A stretch of DNA of 64,000 nucleotides from contig NZ_JBBWVE010000008.1 in NCBI RefSeq assembly GCF_041903755.1, positions 1 to 64,000 on the forward strand, in the 5' to 3' direction. The DNA is from Thiocapsa roseilacustris. Its GTDB lineage: Bacteria; Pseudomonadota; Gammaproteobacteria; Chromatiales; Chromatiaceae. The translations under genes were made by a program, and so were the position numbers. Positions 28,429-36,617 of this stretch are shown here, piece after piece. Numbering within the stretch: the stretch's first letter is position 1; every line of letters starts with the position of its first letter. The notes beneath the pieces are model-generated. The model made no database searches, had not been told where the DNA came from, and saw only the letters and a program-made list of their open reading frames with translations.

Positions 28429-29583
28429 TTAGAGCGCCAGCTCCAGCACCTGTCGCGAGCGTGCGAGATCGACATCCTGCCGCTCGCCGAGCGAGGTCAT
28501 GCCGTGACGCTCGAGCTGATCGACCAGCGGCGCGATCGCATCGGCGCCGATCCCGTAGCCCGAAAGGCGTGTCGGGACCTGGAGCGACTCGAAGAAGTCG
28601 CGGGTGCGCTCGATGGCCGCATCGATGCGCGCGTCCTCGTCGCCGTCACGCAGACCCCAGACCCGTTCGGCGTATTGCAAGAGCTTCCCGCGCTTGTCGA
28701 ACCGTCTGACCTGCAACATCGCCGGCAGGACGACGGCCAGGGTCTGGGCATGATCCAGCCCGTGCAGCGCGGTGATCTCGTGGCCGACCATGTGGGTTGC
28801 CCAATCCTGCGGCACGCCGGCACCGATGAGTCCGTTCAGCGCCAGGGTCGCGGTCCACATGAGGTTGGCGCGCACCGCGTAGTTCTCGGGCTCGGATAGT
28901 GCTTTGGGACCTTCCTCGATCAGGGTCAGCAGCAGCCCTTCGGCGAAGCGGTCCTGAACCTTGGCATCGGCCGGATAGGTCAGATACTGCTCGGCGACGT
29001 GCACGAAGGCATCGACCACGCCGTTGGCGACCTGCCGCGGCGGGAGCGTATAGGTCTTGGTCGGGTCCAGCACCGAGAAACGCGGGAAGACCAGCGGATG
29101 GATAAAGGCGAGCTTGTCGTGCGTGGCGCGCCGCGTAACGACCGAGCCGGCGTTCATCTCCGAGCCGGTCGCCGGCAGTGTCAGCACGCTGCCGAAGGGA
29201 ATCGCGGAGTTGATCGGCGCCTGCTTGGCGAGGATATCCCAAGGCTCGCCCTCAAAAGGGATGGCCGCGGCGATGAACTTGGTCCCGTCGATCACCGAAC
29301 CGCCGCCGACGGCGAGCAGAAAGTCGATCTTCTCGCGGCGGGCGAGCTCGACCGCCTGCATCAGGGTCTCGTAGGTCGGGTTCGGCTCGATGCCGCCGAA
29401 TTCCAAATAGTCCGTTGCGCCCAGTGCCGCCTTGACCTCGGCCAAGGTGCCCGTCTTCACGACGCTGCCCCCGCCGTAGGTGATCAGCACGCGGGCGCCG
29501 CTCGGGATCTCCGGGCCGATCGCCGCGATTTGACCTTCACCGAAGAGGATTCGGGTGGGATTGTGGAAGACAAAGTTCTGCAT
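28429..29583 (-). CDS. yqhD: Iron-containing alcohol dehydrogenase, YqhD-like
   Basis: 384 residues, nearly the same length as E. coli YqhD (387). The N-terminal dinucleotide-binding half has GGGSV and AVGGGSVIDG(T)K. The C-terminal helical half holds the metal ligands in VDAFVHVAEQYL and in the GHEITALHGLDHAQTLAVVLP signature. Family members reduce a range of aldehydes with NADPH and protect against reactive aldehydes. Its former neighbour, a formaldehyde-detoxifying hydrolase, is now only a fragment. Confidence 0.9.
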   Translation of the reverse strand: MQNFVFHNPTRILFGEGQIAAIGPEIPSGARVLITYGGGSVVKTGTLAEVKAALGATDYLEFGGIEPNPTYETLMQAVELARREKIDFLLAVGGGSVIDGTKFIAAAIPFEGEPWDILAKQAPINSAIPFGSVLTLPATGSEMNAGSVVTRRATHDKLAFIHPLVFPRFSVLDPTKTYTLPPRQVANGVVDAFVHVAEQYLTYPADAKVQDRFAEGLLLTLIEEGPKALSEPENYAVRANLMWTATLALNGLIGAGVPQDWATHMVGHEITALHGLDHAQTLAVVLPAMLQVRRFDKRGKLLQYAERVWGLRDGDEDARIDAAIERTRDFFESLQVPTRLSGYGIGADAIAPLVDQLERHGMTSLGERQDVDLARSRQVLELAL

Positions 29584-29615
29584 GCGTAGGCTCCGTTGTG
29601 AGGCGTGCTCGTCGC

Positions 29616-30500
29616 TCAGGCCAGACGCCCGGCACTATAGTCACGCACCGCTTGTTGAATCTCTTGCATCGTGTTCATGACGAAAGGGCCCTGTTGCACG
29701 ATCGGCTCGCGCAGAGGGTTTCCCGCAACCAAAAGGACCCTCGCGCCGCCCGATGTCTCAGCCGCTGTCTCCAGGCACACACCGTCGGCGTCCGCATCGT
29801 TGGCGAGGATCGCCATGCGCTGCGACGGAACCGACTGCCCGGCGATTCCAACCGCTCCGCGATACACATAGATGAAGGCATTCTGCTCGATCGGAAGCAC
29901 TTGCTCGAATCGCGTACCCGCCGGCAGATGCAGATCCAGAAACAGCGGCGCCGTCGTCTCGCGCGTCACCGCGCCGATCGCGCCGTGGGTCAGCCCGGCG
30001 ATCACCGTCACCGCCACGCCCGCCTCGGTTTTGAAGCGCGGCAGCTCGTTCGCGGTGAAATTACGATACCAGGGCGGAATCATCTTCTCGCGCGCCGGCA
30101 GGTTGAGCCAAAGCTGGAAGCCTTCCATCCGCCCTTCGGCCTGTTGCGGGATCTCGGAATGGACCAGACCGCTGCCCGCGGTCATCCACTGAACGCCGCC
30201 GGTCTCGATCAGACCTTCGTGCCCCGCACTGTCGCGATGCAGCATGCGACCGGCGATCATATAGGTCACGGTCTCGAAGCCGCGGTGCGGGTGATCCGGA
30301 AAGCCGGCGATATAGTCGTCCGGATCGTCGCTGCCGAAGGCATCGAGCATCAGGAAGGGATCGAGCCGCTCCTGCAACGGCTGGGTCAGCACCCGGATCA
30401 GGCTCACACCGGCGCCGTCGGTGGTCGCTTGACCGACGACCAGCCGCTCGATGGTGCGGGACTGCCGCACGGAATCGGTTTGAAAAATGGTTTCTGTCAT
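29616..30500 (-). CDS. Pirin family protein
   Basis: 294 residues from the ATG at 30500, with AGGAG 9 bases before it; an upstream GTG at 30509 directly abuts that site and is less likely. The bicupin pirin fold is clear: FLMLDAFGSDDPDDYIAGFPDHPHRGFETVTYMI with the metal-binding HPHRGFE, then GGVQWMTAGSGLVHSE and a second barrel. Bacterial pirins bind iron and some are quercetinases or interact with central metabolic enzymes; which applies here is unknown. The gene lies 33 bp upstream of the yqhD start in the same direction. Confidence 0.9.
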   Translation of the reverse strand: MTETIFQTDSVRQSRTIERLVVGQATTDGAGVSLIRVLTQPLQERLDPFLMLDAFGSDDPDDYIAGFPDHPHRGFETVTYMIAGRMLHRDSAGHEGLIETGGVQWMTAGSGLVHSEIPQQAEGRMEGFQLWLNLPAREKMIPPWYRNFTANELPRFKTEAGVAVTVIAGLTHGAIGAVTRETTAPLFLDLHLPAGTRFEQVLPIEQNAFIYVYRGAVGIAGQSVPSQRMAILANDADADGVCLETAAETSGGARVLLVAGNPLREPIVQQGPFVMNTMQEIQQAVRDYSAGRLA

Positions 30501-30717
30501 CTGGATCACTCCTATCGGCTAACGCTGATCGACATGCTCGAAGCGGCGCCGGGCGGTGCGCCCGGAAATCTTTGGCCCGGATGACCGTTCCGGACCATCC
30601 TTCAGCGTTGATCGGTCGGGTTTGACCCGCCGAATCCGGGTCCGGATACTGCGGTAAAACCCTCTTCCACGGATCGCTCCACAGCGGTCCGCCCATTCGC
30701 TGGTATCGCCCGCAATC

Positions 30718-31434
30718 ATGGCCGCTCGAAAACAACGCTCTCGGAAAATCTTGTTGCGCCGGATCGGGCTCGTGCTGGCGGGAATGATGGCGCTGTCGAT
30801 CCTACTGGTCTTGATCCTGCGCTGGGTCGACCCACCGACCTCCGCCTTCATGATTCGACGCTGGGTCGCCGCCCATTTCGAGCCCGGCGAGCCGCCGTAC
30901 ATCTATCACGAGTGGGTCAACTGGGACGCCATCCCGGGGGCCGTGAAGCTCGCCGTCATCGCCGCAGAGGACCAGCGCTTCCCCGGCCACCGCGGCTTCG
31001 ACACCATCGAGATCGAACGCGCGTGGACACGCTATCGAGCCGGCGAGCGGCTACGCGGGGCGAGCACCATCAGCCAGCAGACGGCGAAAAACCTCTTCCT
31101 CTGGTCCGGCCGGGACCCGATTCGCAAGGGACTGGAGGTCTGGTTCACCCTCCTGATCGAGACGCTTTGGCCCAAGGAGCGGATCCTCGAGGTCTATCTC
31201 AACATCGCCCAGCTCAGCCCGAACACCTTCGGCGTCGGGGCCGCAAGCTGGCGCTATTTCGACCGCCCGGTGATGGCGCTGAGCACCTCGGATGCCGCCC
31301 TGATCGCCGCCGTGCTGCCGAATCCAAACATCTATCGACTCGAAACACCCTCCGCGACCGTCAAGCGCCGCGCCACCTGGATCCAGCGTCAGATGGCGCA
31401 GCTTGGCGGCGTGTCCTATCTCAACAAGCTCTGA
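30718..31434 (+). CDS. mtgA: Monofunctional peptidoglycan glycosyltransferase MtgA
   Basis: 238 residues. One N-terminal membrane anchor (about 16-36) precedes a GT51 domain with the catalytic glutamate in IAAEDQRFPGHRG (E84), RGASTISQQTAKNLFLW, KERILEVYLNIAQ and the GAASWRYF segment. It polymerises lipid II into glycan strands on the periplasmic face. The length is standard for MtgA, and no transpeptidase domain is present. Confidence 0.95.
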   Translation: MAARKQRSRKILLRRIGLVLAGMMALSILLVLILRWVDPPTSAFMIRRWVAAHFEPGEPPYIYHEWVNWDAIPGAVKLAVIAAEDQRFPGHRGFDTIEIERAWTRYRAGERLRGASTISQQTAKNLFLWSGRDPIRKGLEVWFTLLIETLWPKERILEVYLNIAQLSPNTFGVGAASWRYFDRPVMALSTSDAALIAAVLPNPNIYRLETPSATVKRRATWIQRQMAQLGGVSYLNKL

Positions 31435-31446
31435 TCGCGCACACCG

Positions 31447-31477
31447 CGTAGGTTGTGCTGACGATAGGAAGCACAAC
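31447..31477. repeat. GTAGGTTGTGC palindrome, single copy
   Basis: CGTAGGTTGTGC...GCACAAC, a 31-bp unit identical in its visible positions to the inverted copy at 19171-19205. It lies between two convergent genes. Confidence 0.75.
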
Positions 31478-31514
31478 GCTCGACGGTTCACTTGGGGGCG
31501 TACGTCGTGCCGAC

Positions 31515-32438
31515 CTACCGATTCAAGTACCCCAGCTGATCCACTCCGAAAGGTGTCGGGATCAGGCCGAGCCGCGCAAAGCTGTCGTTCTCGAAGCAGA
31601 CGTTCCCCTCCATCAACATCTTGATCTGATCGCGCGAGATGGGAAACCAGGGATAGCGGTCGAGCAGACTCGCGGCCGCCTTGATCGCCATGGCCGGGGC
31701 CGGCAGCATCAACTTCGTCTTGCCGGACGCCGCAGCGATGGTGGCCAGGATCGCCTTCCAGCTCAAACGTTGGGGTCCGCACAAGCTGTAGGTCTGGGAC
31801 TCGGTGCGCGACTCGTTCACGGCCAGCACGAAGGCCGCGGCGACGTCGTCGATATGGACCGGGGCCAGCTCGAAACCACCGGCATTCTTGGGGATCAGCC
31901 CACTGTAAAACAGCGGCGCCGGCATCGGGCTGTCGATGATGTCCTTCTTGAGCTGGGAGCAAAACTCCATCCGACCGTCCGGATCACCGAAGATGACCGA
32001 GGGGCGGAAGATGGTCCAGCGCAGCCCGGATGCCTTGAGCGCCGCCTCGGCAAACGCCTTGCTGCGTTGATACGGTGTGCCCGCGACGTGGACCCCGTTG
32101 GCGCTCATCAGAATGAACCGAGCCACGCCTTGTCGTTTCGCCGCCGCGATGGTGTCCTCGACACCGACCCGCTGCAGCGCATCGAAGGTAATGCCTTGGC
32201 TCGGAAACTCGCGCAGGATGCCGATCAGATAGATCACGGCATCCGAACCCTCCAAGCAGCGATCGAGCGCGACCGGATCGGCCACGTCGCCCGGGACGAT
32301 ATCGCAATGCTCCGACTGCGCAACCTTCTGCTCGCTGCCCGACCGGACCAGAAGCCGGGGCCGATGACCGGCGGCGATCAAGTGCCGAGAGATGTTGGTG
32401 CCGACAAAACCGGTACCGCCGATGATGGCGATCTTCAT
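31515..32438 (-). CDS. NAD(P)H-binding SDR-fold protein, complex I NDUFA9-like
   Basis: 307 residues, extended/atypical SDR type. It starts with GGTGFVGTNISRHL, the nucleotide-binding loop, followed by DVADPVALDRCLEGSDAVIYLIG and a SANGVHVAGTPYQRSKAFAE stretch with a YxxxK. The family is the NDUFA9-like group of NAD-dependent epimerase homologues, which in bacteria are uncharacterised soluble oxidoreductase-like proteins, often linked to respiratory or ubiquinone genes. The gene is divergent to the SDR gene at 32651. Confidence 0.82.
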   Translation of the reverse strand: MKIAIIGGTGFVGTNISRHLIAAGHRPRLLVRSGSEQKVAQSEHCDIVPGDVADPVALDRCLEGSDAVIYLIGILREFPSQGITFDALQRVGVEDTIAAAKRQGVARFILMSANGVHVAGTPYQRSKAFAEAALKASGLRWTIFRPSVIFGDPDGRMEFCSQLKKDIIDSPMPAPLFYSGLIPKNAGGFELAPVHIDDVAAAFVLAVNESRTESQTYSLCGPQRLSWKAILATIAAASGKTKLMLPAPAMAIKAAASLLDRYPWFPISRDQIKMLMEGNVCFENDSFARLGLIPTPFGVDQLGYLNR

Positions 32439-32650
32439 AGGAGCCTCCTTTCGCGTTGATGGGGTGTGGCGGACGACGTGCCGTCATCCGGCCTAGATCG
32501 AGAATATCGGGGCGAACCGAACCGCGACGAGTCCCTTCCGAAGGTGCGTACCTTGTCCAGGATCGCAAGGCACGCTGTCCAGGTCTTGCAAAACTTTCGC
32601 CCAGCCTGAACCTGCCTGGTACATCGCAATCCGTTTCATAAGGGCTCGAA

Positions 32651-33352
32651 ATGTCGAAAACCTACTTGATCGTCGGCGGCACGTCCGGCATCGGCGCCGC
32701 GCTGCTCGGGAAGCTTCTCGAGCGCGGCCATCGTGTGATTCAACTCTCGCGTCACCCGGAAGCGGCGCCGGATCTCCCGGCGGTCACCAGTCTGCACTGG
32801 GACGTCCGAACGAACGACTTCCCCGCCGATGCGTTGCCGACGACACTCGACGGTCTCGTCTATTGTCCCGGCACCATCCGGCTGCGCCCCTTTGAGCGGC
32901 TTGCCGAGAAGGAGTGGATGGAAGATCTCGAGATCAATCTGCTCGGTGCGGTGCGGGCCCTACAGGGTGCAATGAAGGCGCTGAAGGCGGCAGAGTCCGC
33001 CGGCATCGTGCTGTTCAGCACAGTCGCCGTCGGCACCGGGCTGCCGTTTCACGCCTCGATCGCGAGCGCCAAGGGCGCGGTGGAAGGACTGACGCGTTCG
33101 CTCGCTGCCGAGCTCGCCCCGCGGATCCGGGTCAACGCCGTCGCGCCGACCCTGACGACGACACCGCTCGCCGAGCGACTGCTCGGAAACGAGTCAAAGC
33201 GCTCCGCGGCGGCCGAACGGCATCCCTTGCGAACGATCGGAGAGCCCGAAGATGTCGCGGGTGCGGCACTGTGGCTGCTGGAAGACGCCCGGATGACGAC
33301 AGGACAAGTGATTCGAGTCGATGCCGGGTTGGCCACCTTAAGAACAAACTGA
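32651..33352 (+). CDS. Short-chain dehydrogenase-like protein lacking the catalytic tyrosine
   Basis: 233 residues of classical SDR fold: GGTSGIGAALLGKLL nucleotide loop, a YCPGTIR stretch at the NNAG position, a LFSTVAVGTG strand with the catalytic serine, and the C-terminal IRVNAVAPTLTTTP. At the active site the usual YxxxK is ASIASAK: the lysine is kept, but isoleucine occupies the tyrosine position. Either it has lost ordinary dehydrogenase chemistry or another residue substitutes. Possible roles are structural, regulatory or a divergent reductase. Start at 32651 has AAGG about 8 bases upstream. Confidence 0.82.
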   Translation: MSKTYLIVGGTSGIGAALLGKLLERGHRVIQLSRHPEAAPDLPAVTSLHWDVRTNDFPADALPTTLDGLVYCPGTIRLRPFERLAEKEWMEDLEINLLGAVRALQGAMKALKAAESAGIVLFSTVAVGTGLPFHASIASAKGAVEGLTRSLAAELAPRIRVNAVAPTLTTTPLAERLLGNESKRSAAAERHPLRTIGEPEDVAGAALWLLEDARMTTGQVIRVDAGLATLRTN

Positions 33353-33439
33353 TCACGTCCGAAGCGGGTCGGCGAACGAACCGCTTCTGGGTGTTGCCAT
33401 CTCTATTTTTGCGTGGGCGATCGCCGCGCTTGTCCGGAA

Positions 33440-33799
33440 TCAACCTCCGATGGCGTGTGTTGCGGTGCTCAAGGCGCCGTGGGGAGGCGTGCGGGGGAGA
33501 ATCACTTGACGGCGAATCCGCCGCAGGTTGCGGCGGGCGAGTCCGAAGACCTCGTCGATGGCTTCCTTCGCCGTCTTGCGGGCGTCCCGGACGACGATCT
33601 GGCGCCCGTGGGCGATCTTGGCAGAGAGCTCACAGCGGACGCGGTGGCCGTGGAGCGGGTCGAATTCTTCTTGGATGGTGGCCCGTGCCTCGAGCTCTTC
33701 ACCGGGGAAGCGTGCCGCGAGCTTGGCCACTTCCGTCTCGATATGACGGCGGATATCTCCGTCCAAGGCGAGGGTATCCCCGCCGATTTTGATCAGCAT
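33440..33799 (-). CDS. HPF/RaiA-type ribosome-associated protein (short form)
   Basis: 119 residues from the ATG at 33799. The single domain has LDGDIRRHIETEVAKLAARFPGEELEARATIQEEFDPL, then the HGHRVRCELSAKI strand and a basic helix rich in arginine, matching the ribosome-binding fold of HPF/YfiA. Such proteins stabilise inactive ribosomes in stationary phase or stress. The long-form dimerisation domain is absent. Residues after about 98 (from ILPRTPPHG) are not conserved. Confidence 0.75.
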   Translation of the reverse strand: MLIKIGGDTLALDGDIRRHIETEVAKLAARFPGEELEARATIQEEFDPLHGHRVRCELSAKIAHGRQIVVRDARKTAKEAIDEVFGLARRNLRRIRRQVILPRTPPHGALSTATHAIGG

Positions 33800-34145
33800 A
33801 CTCTTCGAATCTCCGAAGACCCTGGCCAAGCGGACAACTGAGGTTGCCTCGTTCGGTCGGGGTCGGTCTGTGGGGGCGAGCGGTGCGGAAGGACGTGTGT
33901 CGGATATGACTCCGAATCGGAGGGGACACAAGGCGATGCTTTCGCTCAAGGCGGATCATGGCGTTCGGCGCGCTGAAAAGCAAGGCAATGGAGCAGCGCA
34001 AACGCGATGGGCATCCCAGAGCCGCACGTCAAACCATCACCACCATCCCCGCAGAATTTCCGACCAGATTCTGTCGAACTTTTTGACCGCGGACGCCTCG
34101 AATCTCGCGAGTCTCTTCGGAGGCTTTCTGACTCCTTGTCGTGTT
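33800..34145. other. Non-coding region before an orphan terminator
   Basis: No gene with family resemblance was found on either strand. Because it is followed by a strong plus-strand terminator at 34146-34169 with no plus-strand CDS between 33352 and it, a small RNA or the end of a lost gene is possible. Confidence 0.4.
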
Positions 34146-34169
34146 CCCCGCCTCTGGCGGGGTTTTTTT
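34146..34169 (+). terminator. Strong rho-independent terminator without an obvious gene
   Basis: A CCCCGCC-TCT-GGCGGGG stem-loop followed by seven T residues (34163-34169). The nearest plus-strand gene ends about 790 bp upstream, past a convergent minus-strand gene, so what it terminates is unclear. Confidence 0.8.
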
Positions 34170-34299
34170 ATCCGTCGGAACAACCGACGGCTACAGGTTC
34201 GCCTGCTGGCCAACGGCAATTTGCGCCAAGACTGCACACATCCTGCTGCACTTACCGATCAGCGACGTAAAGAAGACCCGGTTGTACCCAGAGGTTTTC

Positions 34300-34488
34300 G
34301 GCGAAGGTCGAGAAAAAGGCCGGCTCGAACCGGTTCTTAACCAGCGCACCCGGCGCTGCGGTGCGCTGACGCCGACGCACCTCGACAGGACCCATGCCCT
34401 CGACAGTACACAGCTCGGAACGCTCGGCGAGGCGCTGTTGGATTTTGGCTCGGTCGCCGATTTGGACGCCTGGCTACGGGAGCACTGA
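34300..34488 (+). pseudogene. DUF4351 (Rpn/YhgA-type PD-(D/E)XK transposase) tail remnant
   Basis: About 60 codons ending at 34488 resemble the C-terminus of DUF4351 proteins, which form the tail of Rpn/YhgA-type putative transposase-nucleases: GREKGRLE, RCGALTP, LDRTHALDSTQLGTLGEALLDFGSVADLDAWL. The upstream nuclease domain is missing. Some positions look degraded, so this is a broken mobile-element gene. Confidence 0.6.
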
Positions 34489-34548
34489 GCGTGCGGTGAT
34501 TCGGCACTCCGGTTATCGCGGTCACGCATCGCCCGGCGCATCTAAGCC

Positions 34549-34773
34549 GATTGGCAGGCGAAGTATGCTCACAGCCTCCACTGCCTGGAGAGCTTTGTCG
34601 ATACCAGCCTGTATCGCGGTATCTGTTATCGGGCCGCCAACTGGCAGTTTGTCGGTGAGAGCACGGGGCGCAGCCGTAATGACCGCCGCCATCGCCTGTG
34701 CGTCCCGACGAAGGCGATCTACCTCTATCCCTTGAGCCCGGATGGCCGCCGCCGGTTGTGCGATGACACCTGA
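34549..34773 (+). pseudogene. DUF4338 (DruA-like) protein, C-terminal remnant
   Basis: An open frame of 74 codons ending at 34773 reads DWQAKYAHSLHCLESFVD, YRGICYRAANWQFVGESTGR, RHRLCVPTKAIYLYPLSPDGRRRL. This is the C-terminal end of DUF4338, the family of the Druantia defence protein DruA that is also carried as a cargo gene by IS66-type elements. The N-terminal two thirds are absent. It overlaps the start of the IS66 remnant by 11 bp, which is the arrangement of that element type. Confidence 0.7.
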
Positions 34774-35320
34774 GCAGGCACAGGCGATCGACGTCGCTGG
34801 CGAGCAGACCGTGGTCGAGCGCCTGTGCGCGCTCGCTGCGCAAGTGCAGGCGGCTCGCCAAGAGATCGAGGCGCTGCAGCGCAAGCTCGCGCAACGCTCG
34901 AAGGACTCCTCCGACTCTAGCAAACGGCCGTCTTCCGACGACATCACCAAGCCCAAGAAAGGCGCCAAACAGACCCCCGAAACACCGGGCAAGGCCAACG
35001 CCATCGGCGGACAACCCGGCCATCCCAAGCACTCCCGCGCGCCGTATCCGCCCGAGACCCTCTGCGACGTCCATGAGCACGCATCCGCGGCCTGCCCGCA
35101 CTGCGCCGGCAAGGCGACCTTACCAGGAGCTCCTCGAGCGCATCCCGCTGGAGGCACGCCTGAACGTCGATGAGACCGGCCACAAGGACAACGGGGATCG
35201 CTTCTGGACCCAGGTCTTCAAGGCCGATCTCAATGTGCTGTTCCGCATCGATTAGTCACGCGGCTCGCAAGTCTTGATCAAGGTCTTGGGAGAGGAATTC
35301 GAGGGGACCTTGGGCTGTGA
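34763..35320 (+). mobile_element. IS66 family transposase remnant
   Basis: From the ATG at 34763 the IS66 TnpC N-terminus is clear: a leucine-zipper-like helix (ALAAQVQAARQEIEALQRKLAQ), KDSSDSSKRPSSDD, KANAIGGQPGHPKHSRAP and a zinc-ribbon CPHCAGKA. About 35120 the frame shifts and resumes as YQELLERIPLEARLNVDETGHKDNGDRFWTQVFKADLNVLFRID, then a stop, with SRGSQVLIKVLGEEFEGTLG after it. The ~100 residues between zinc ribbon and catalytic DE region are missing. The transposase is dead. Confidence 0.85.
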
Positions 35321-35599
35321 TGACAGCTAAGACGACCGTTTCTCCATCTCGGGTTGCTTCGCCTCAAGCTCGCTTCCCGATACCTTGTGCTCGTTCGCTT
35401 GCGTTTGTGTCCCCTCGCGGGTTCGCTGCCCGGGTGCGACGATGACCCTGACCGCGCCTGGCCCGACTCTTGACCAGCGTGCCTCACCGGTGCTCTCCAC
35501 AAGGAGATGACGGTCCTCTCAAGTTCCCGGGCGGGAGTTCCACCCGCTAGAACAGGCGGCCTTGCCAGGCCGCACCGTCCCTGGAATTTCTGGACTGTG

Positions 35600-35715
35600 G
35601 GCGATGGCGCAGCTGGAGCTCGCCACCGAGGAGAACCTGGTGTGGCTGCGCGCGCAAGGCTATCGCTACCCTCATGCTAAGCGCAAGCCCGTCGAGTACC
35701 GCACCCTGCCGGGGC
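35600..35715 (+). mobile_element. Possible IS4/IS1634-type transposase fragment
   Basis: A short stretch reading LATEENLVWLRAQGYRY resembles the ATEENLxWL-GYxY segment of IS4/IS1634-like transposases. Flanking codons do not continue the match. Based on one motif only. Confidence 0.35.
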
Positions 35716-35762
35716 CGCGCTTCCTCATTCGTCAGGCACACTCATCCCAACTCGGGATGCAT

Positions 35763-35829
35763 CTCACGGAGACACGGAGCGCACGCAGGCAAGTTCTTGC
35801 TTTCTCCCTGCGCTCAGTCTCTCCGTGAG
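35763..35829. repeat. CTCACGGAGACACGGAG inverted repeat next to hemD
   Basis: Outer arms CTCACGGAGA (35763-35772) and TCTCCGTGAG (35820-35829), with inner GAGCGCACGCAGG and CCTGCGCTC, give an imperfect long hairpin related to 10741-10813. It lies 5 bp downstream of the hemD stop. The last hemD codons (PIGF) fall in the CCGATTGGT segment shared with the other copy. Confidence 0.75.
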
Positions 35830-35834
35830 AGATT

Positions 35835-36617
35835 TCAGAAACCGATTGGTGCTGATGCCGGGTCCAGCGCACACAAGGCCCGGACGATCGCCGCATCCTC
35901 GGCGCGCTCGGCCACCTCGACCTGGGCAAAGCCCAGCCCACGGGCCTTCTCCGCAGTGCGTTCCGCCACGACCACCAAGGGTGTGGCGAGCAAGGGAGCA
36001 CGGCCCTCGGGGCCGAGCATCTCCATCAGGTTCAGCATGATCTCGTCGCTGGTCACGGTGACCATCGCCACCCTGTCGGTCCAGCGCGACATAAGCGGTG
36101 CCGGATCGAACGCCGGACGCACGCGACGGTAGACCTCGGCAAAGCGCACCTCGGCCCCGCGCGCGCGCAAGGTATCGGCGAACAGGGTACGCCCGCCTTC
36201 GCCGCGGACGATCAGGACCCGACGGCCGCGCATGTCGGCCAGCTCGGGCATCGCGAGCAGGGTCTCGCTGTCGAAGCGCTGATCCGGGACCAGCTCCGGC
36301 GTGCGCCCGGCGTCGGTCAATGCCTGTGCGGTCGCTCGCCCGACGGCAGCGACCTTCACGACCCTCGGCCACGAACCGTCCGGCGCCAAGGCGAGCGCCT
36401 GCTCGACCGCGTTCGGGCTCACAAAATAGAGCATGTCCCAGGACTGCGCCAGCAGCGCCGATGCCTCGCGCGGATCGGCGGCCGGCGCGATTTCGATACT
36501 GGGCACGCGGACCGCGCGACCATTGGCCGCCTCGATCAAACGGCAGAGGCCATCCGCTTGGGCCGCGGGCCGGGTCACCAAGACGCCGCGCCCGCCGAGA
36601 TCACAGGGCGCGGGCAT
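35835..36617 (-). CDS. hemD: Uroporphyrinogen-III synthase
   Basis: 260 residues from ATG 36617, whose first base overlaps the hemC stop (TGATG). GTG 36620 is the alternative. HemD closes hydroxymethylbilane to uroporphyrinogen III in haem, sirohaem and bacteriochlorophyll synthesis. Sequence is variable in this family; visible features are the VLVTRPAAQADGL opening, FVSPNAVEQAL, AAVGRATAQAL, VLIVRGEGGRTLFADTL and VVVAERTAEKA. The extreme C-terminus runs into the repeat at 35763-35829, so its last residues may be acquired. Confidence 0.92.
   Translation of the reverse strand: MPAPCDLGGRGVLVTRPAAQADGLCRLIEAANGRAVRVPSIEIAPAADPREASALLAQSWDMLYFVSPNAVEQALALAPDGSWPRVVKVAAVGRATAQALTDAGRTPELVPDQRFDSETLLAMPELADMRGRRVLIVRGEGGRTLFADTLRARGAEVRFAEVYRRVRPAFDPAPLMSRWTDRVAMVTVTSDEIMLNLMEMLGPEGRAPLLATPLVVVAERTAEKARGLGFAQVEVAERAEDAAIVRALCALDPASAPIGF

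Noticed and set aside
34549..34773. Active Druantia defence system
   Set aside because: Only the last ~74 codons of a DUF4338 protein remain and no other Druantia genes are present.
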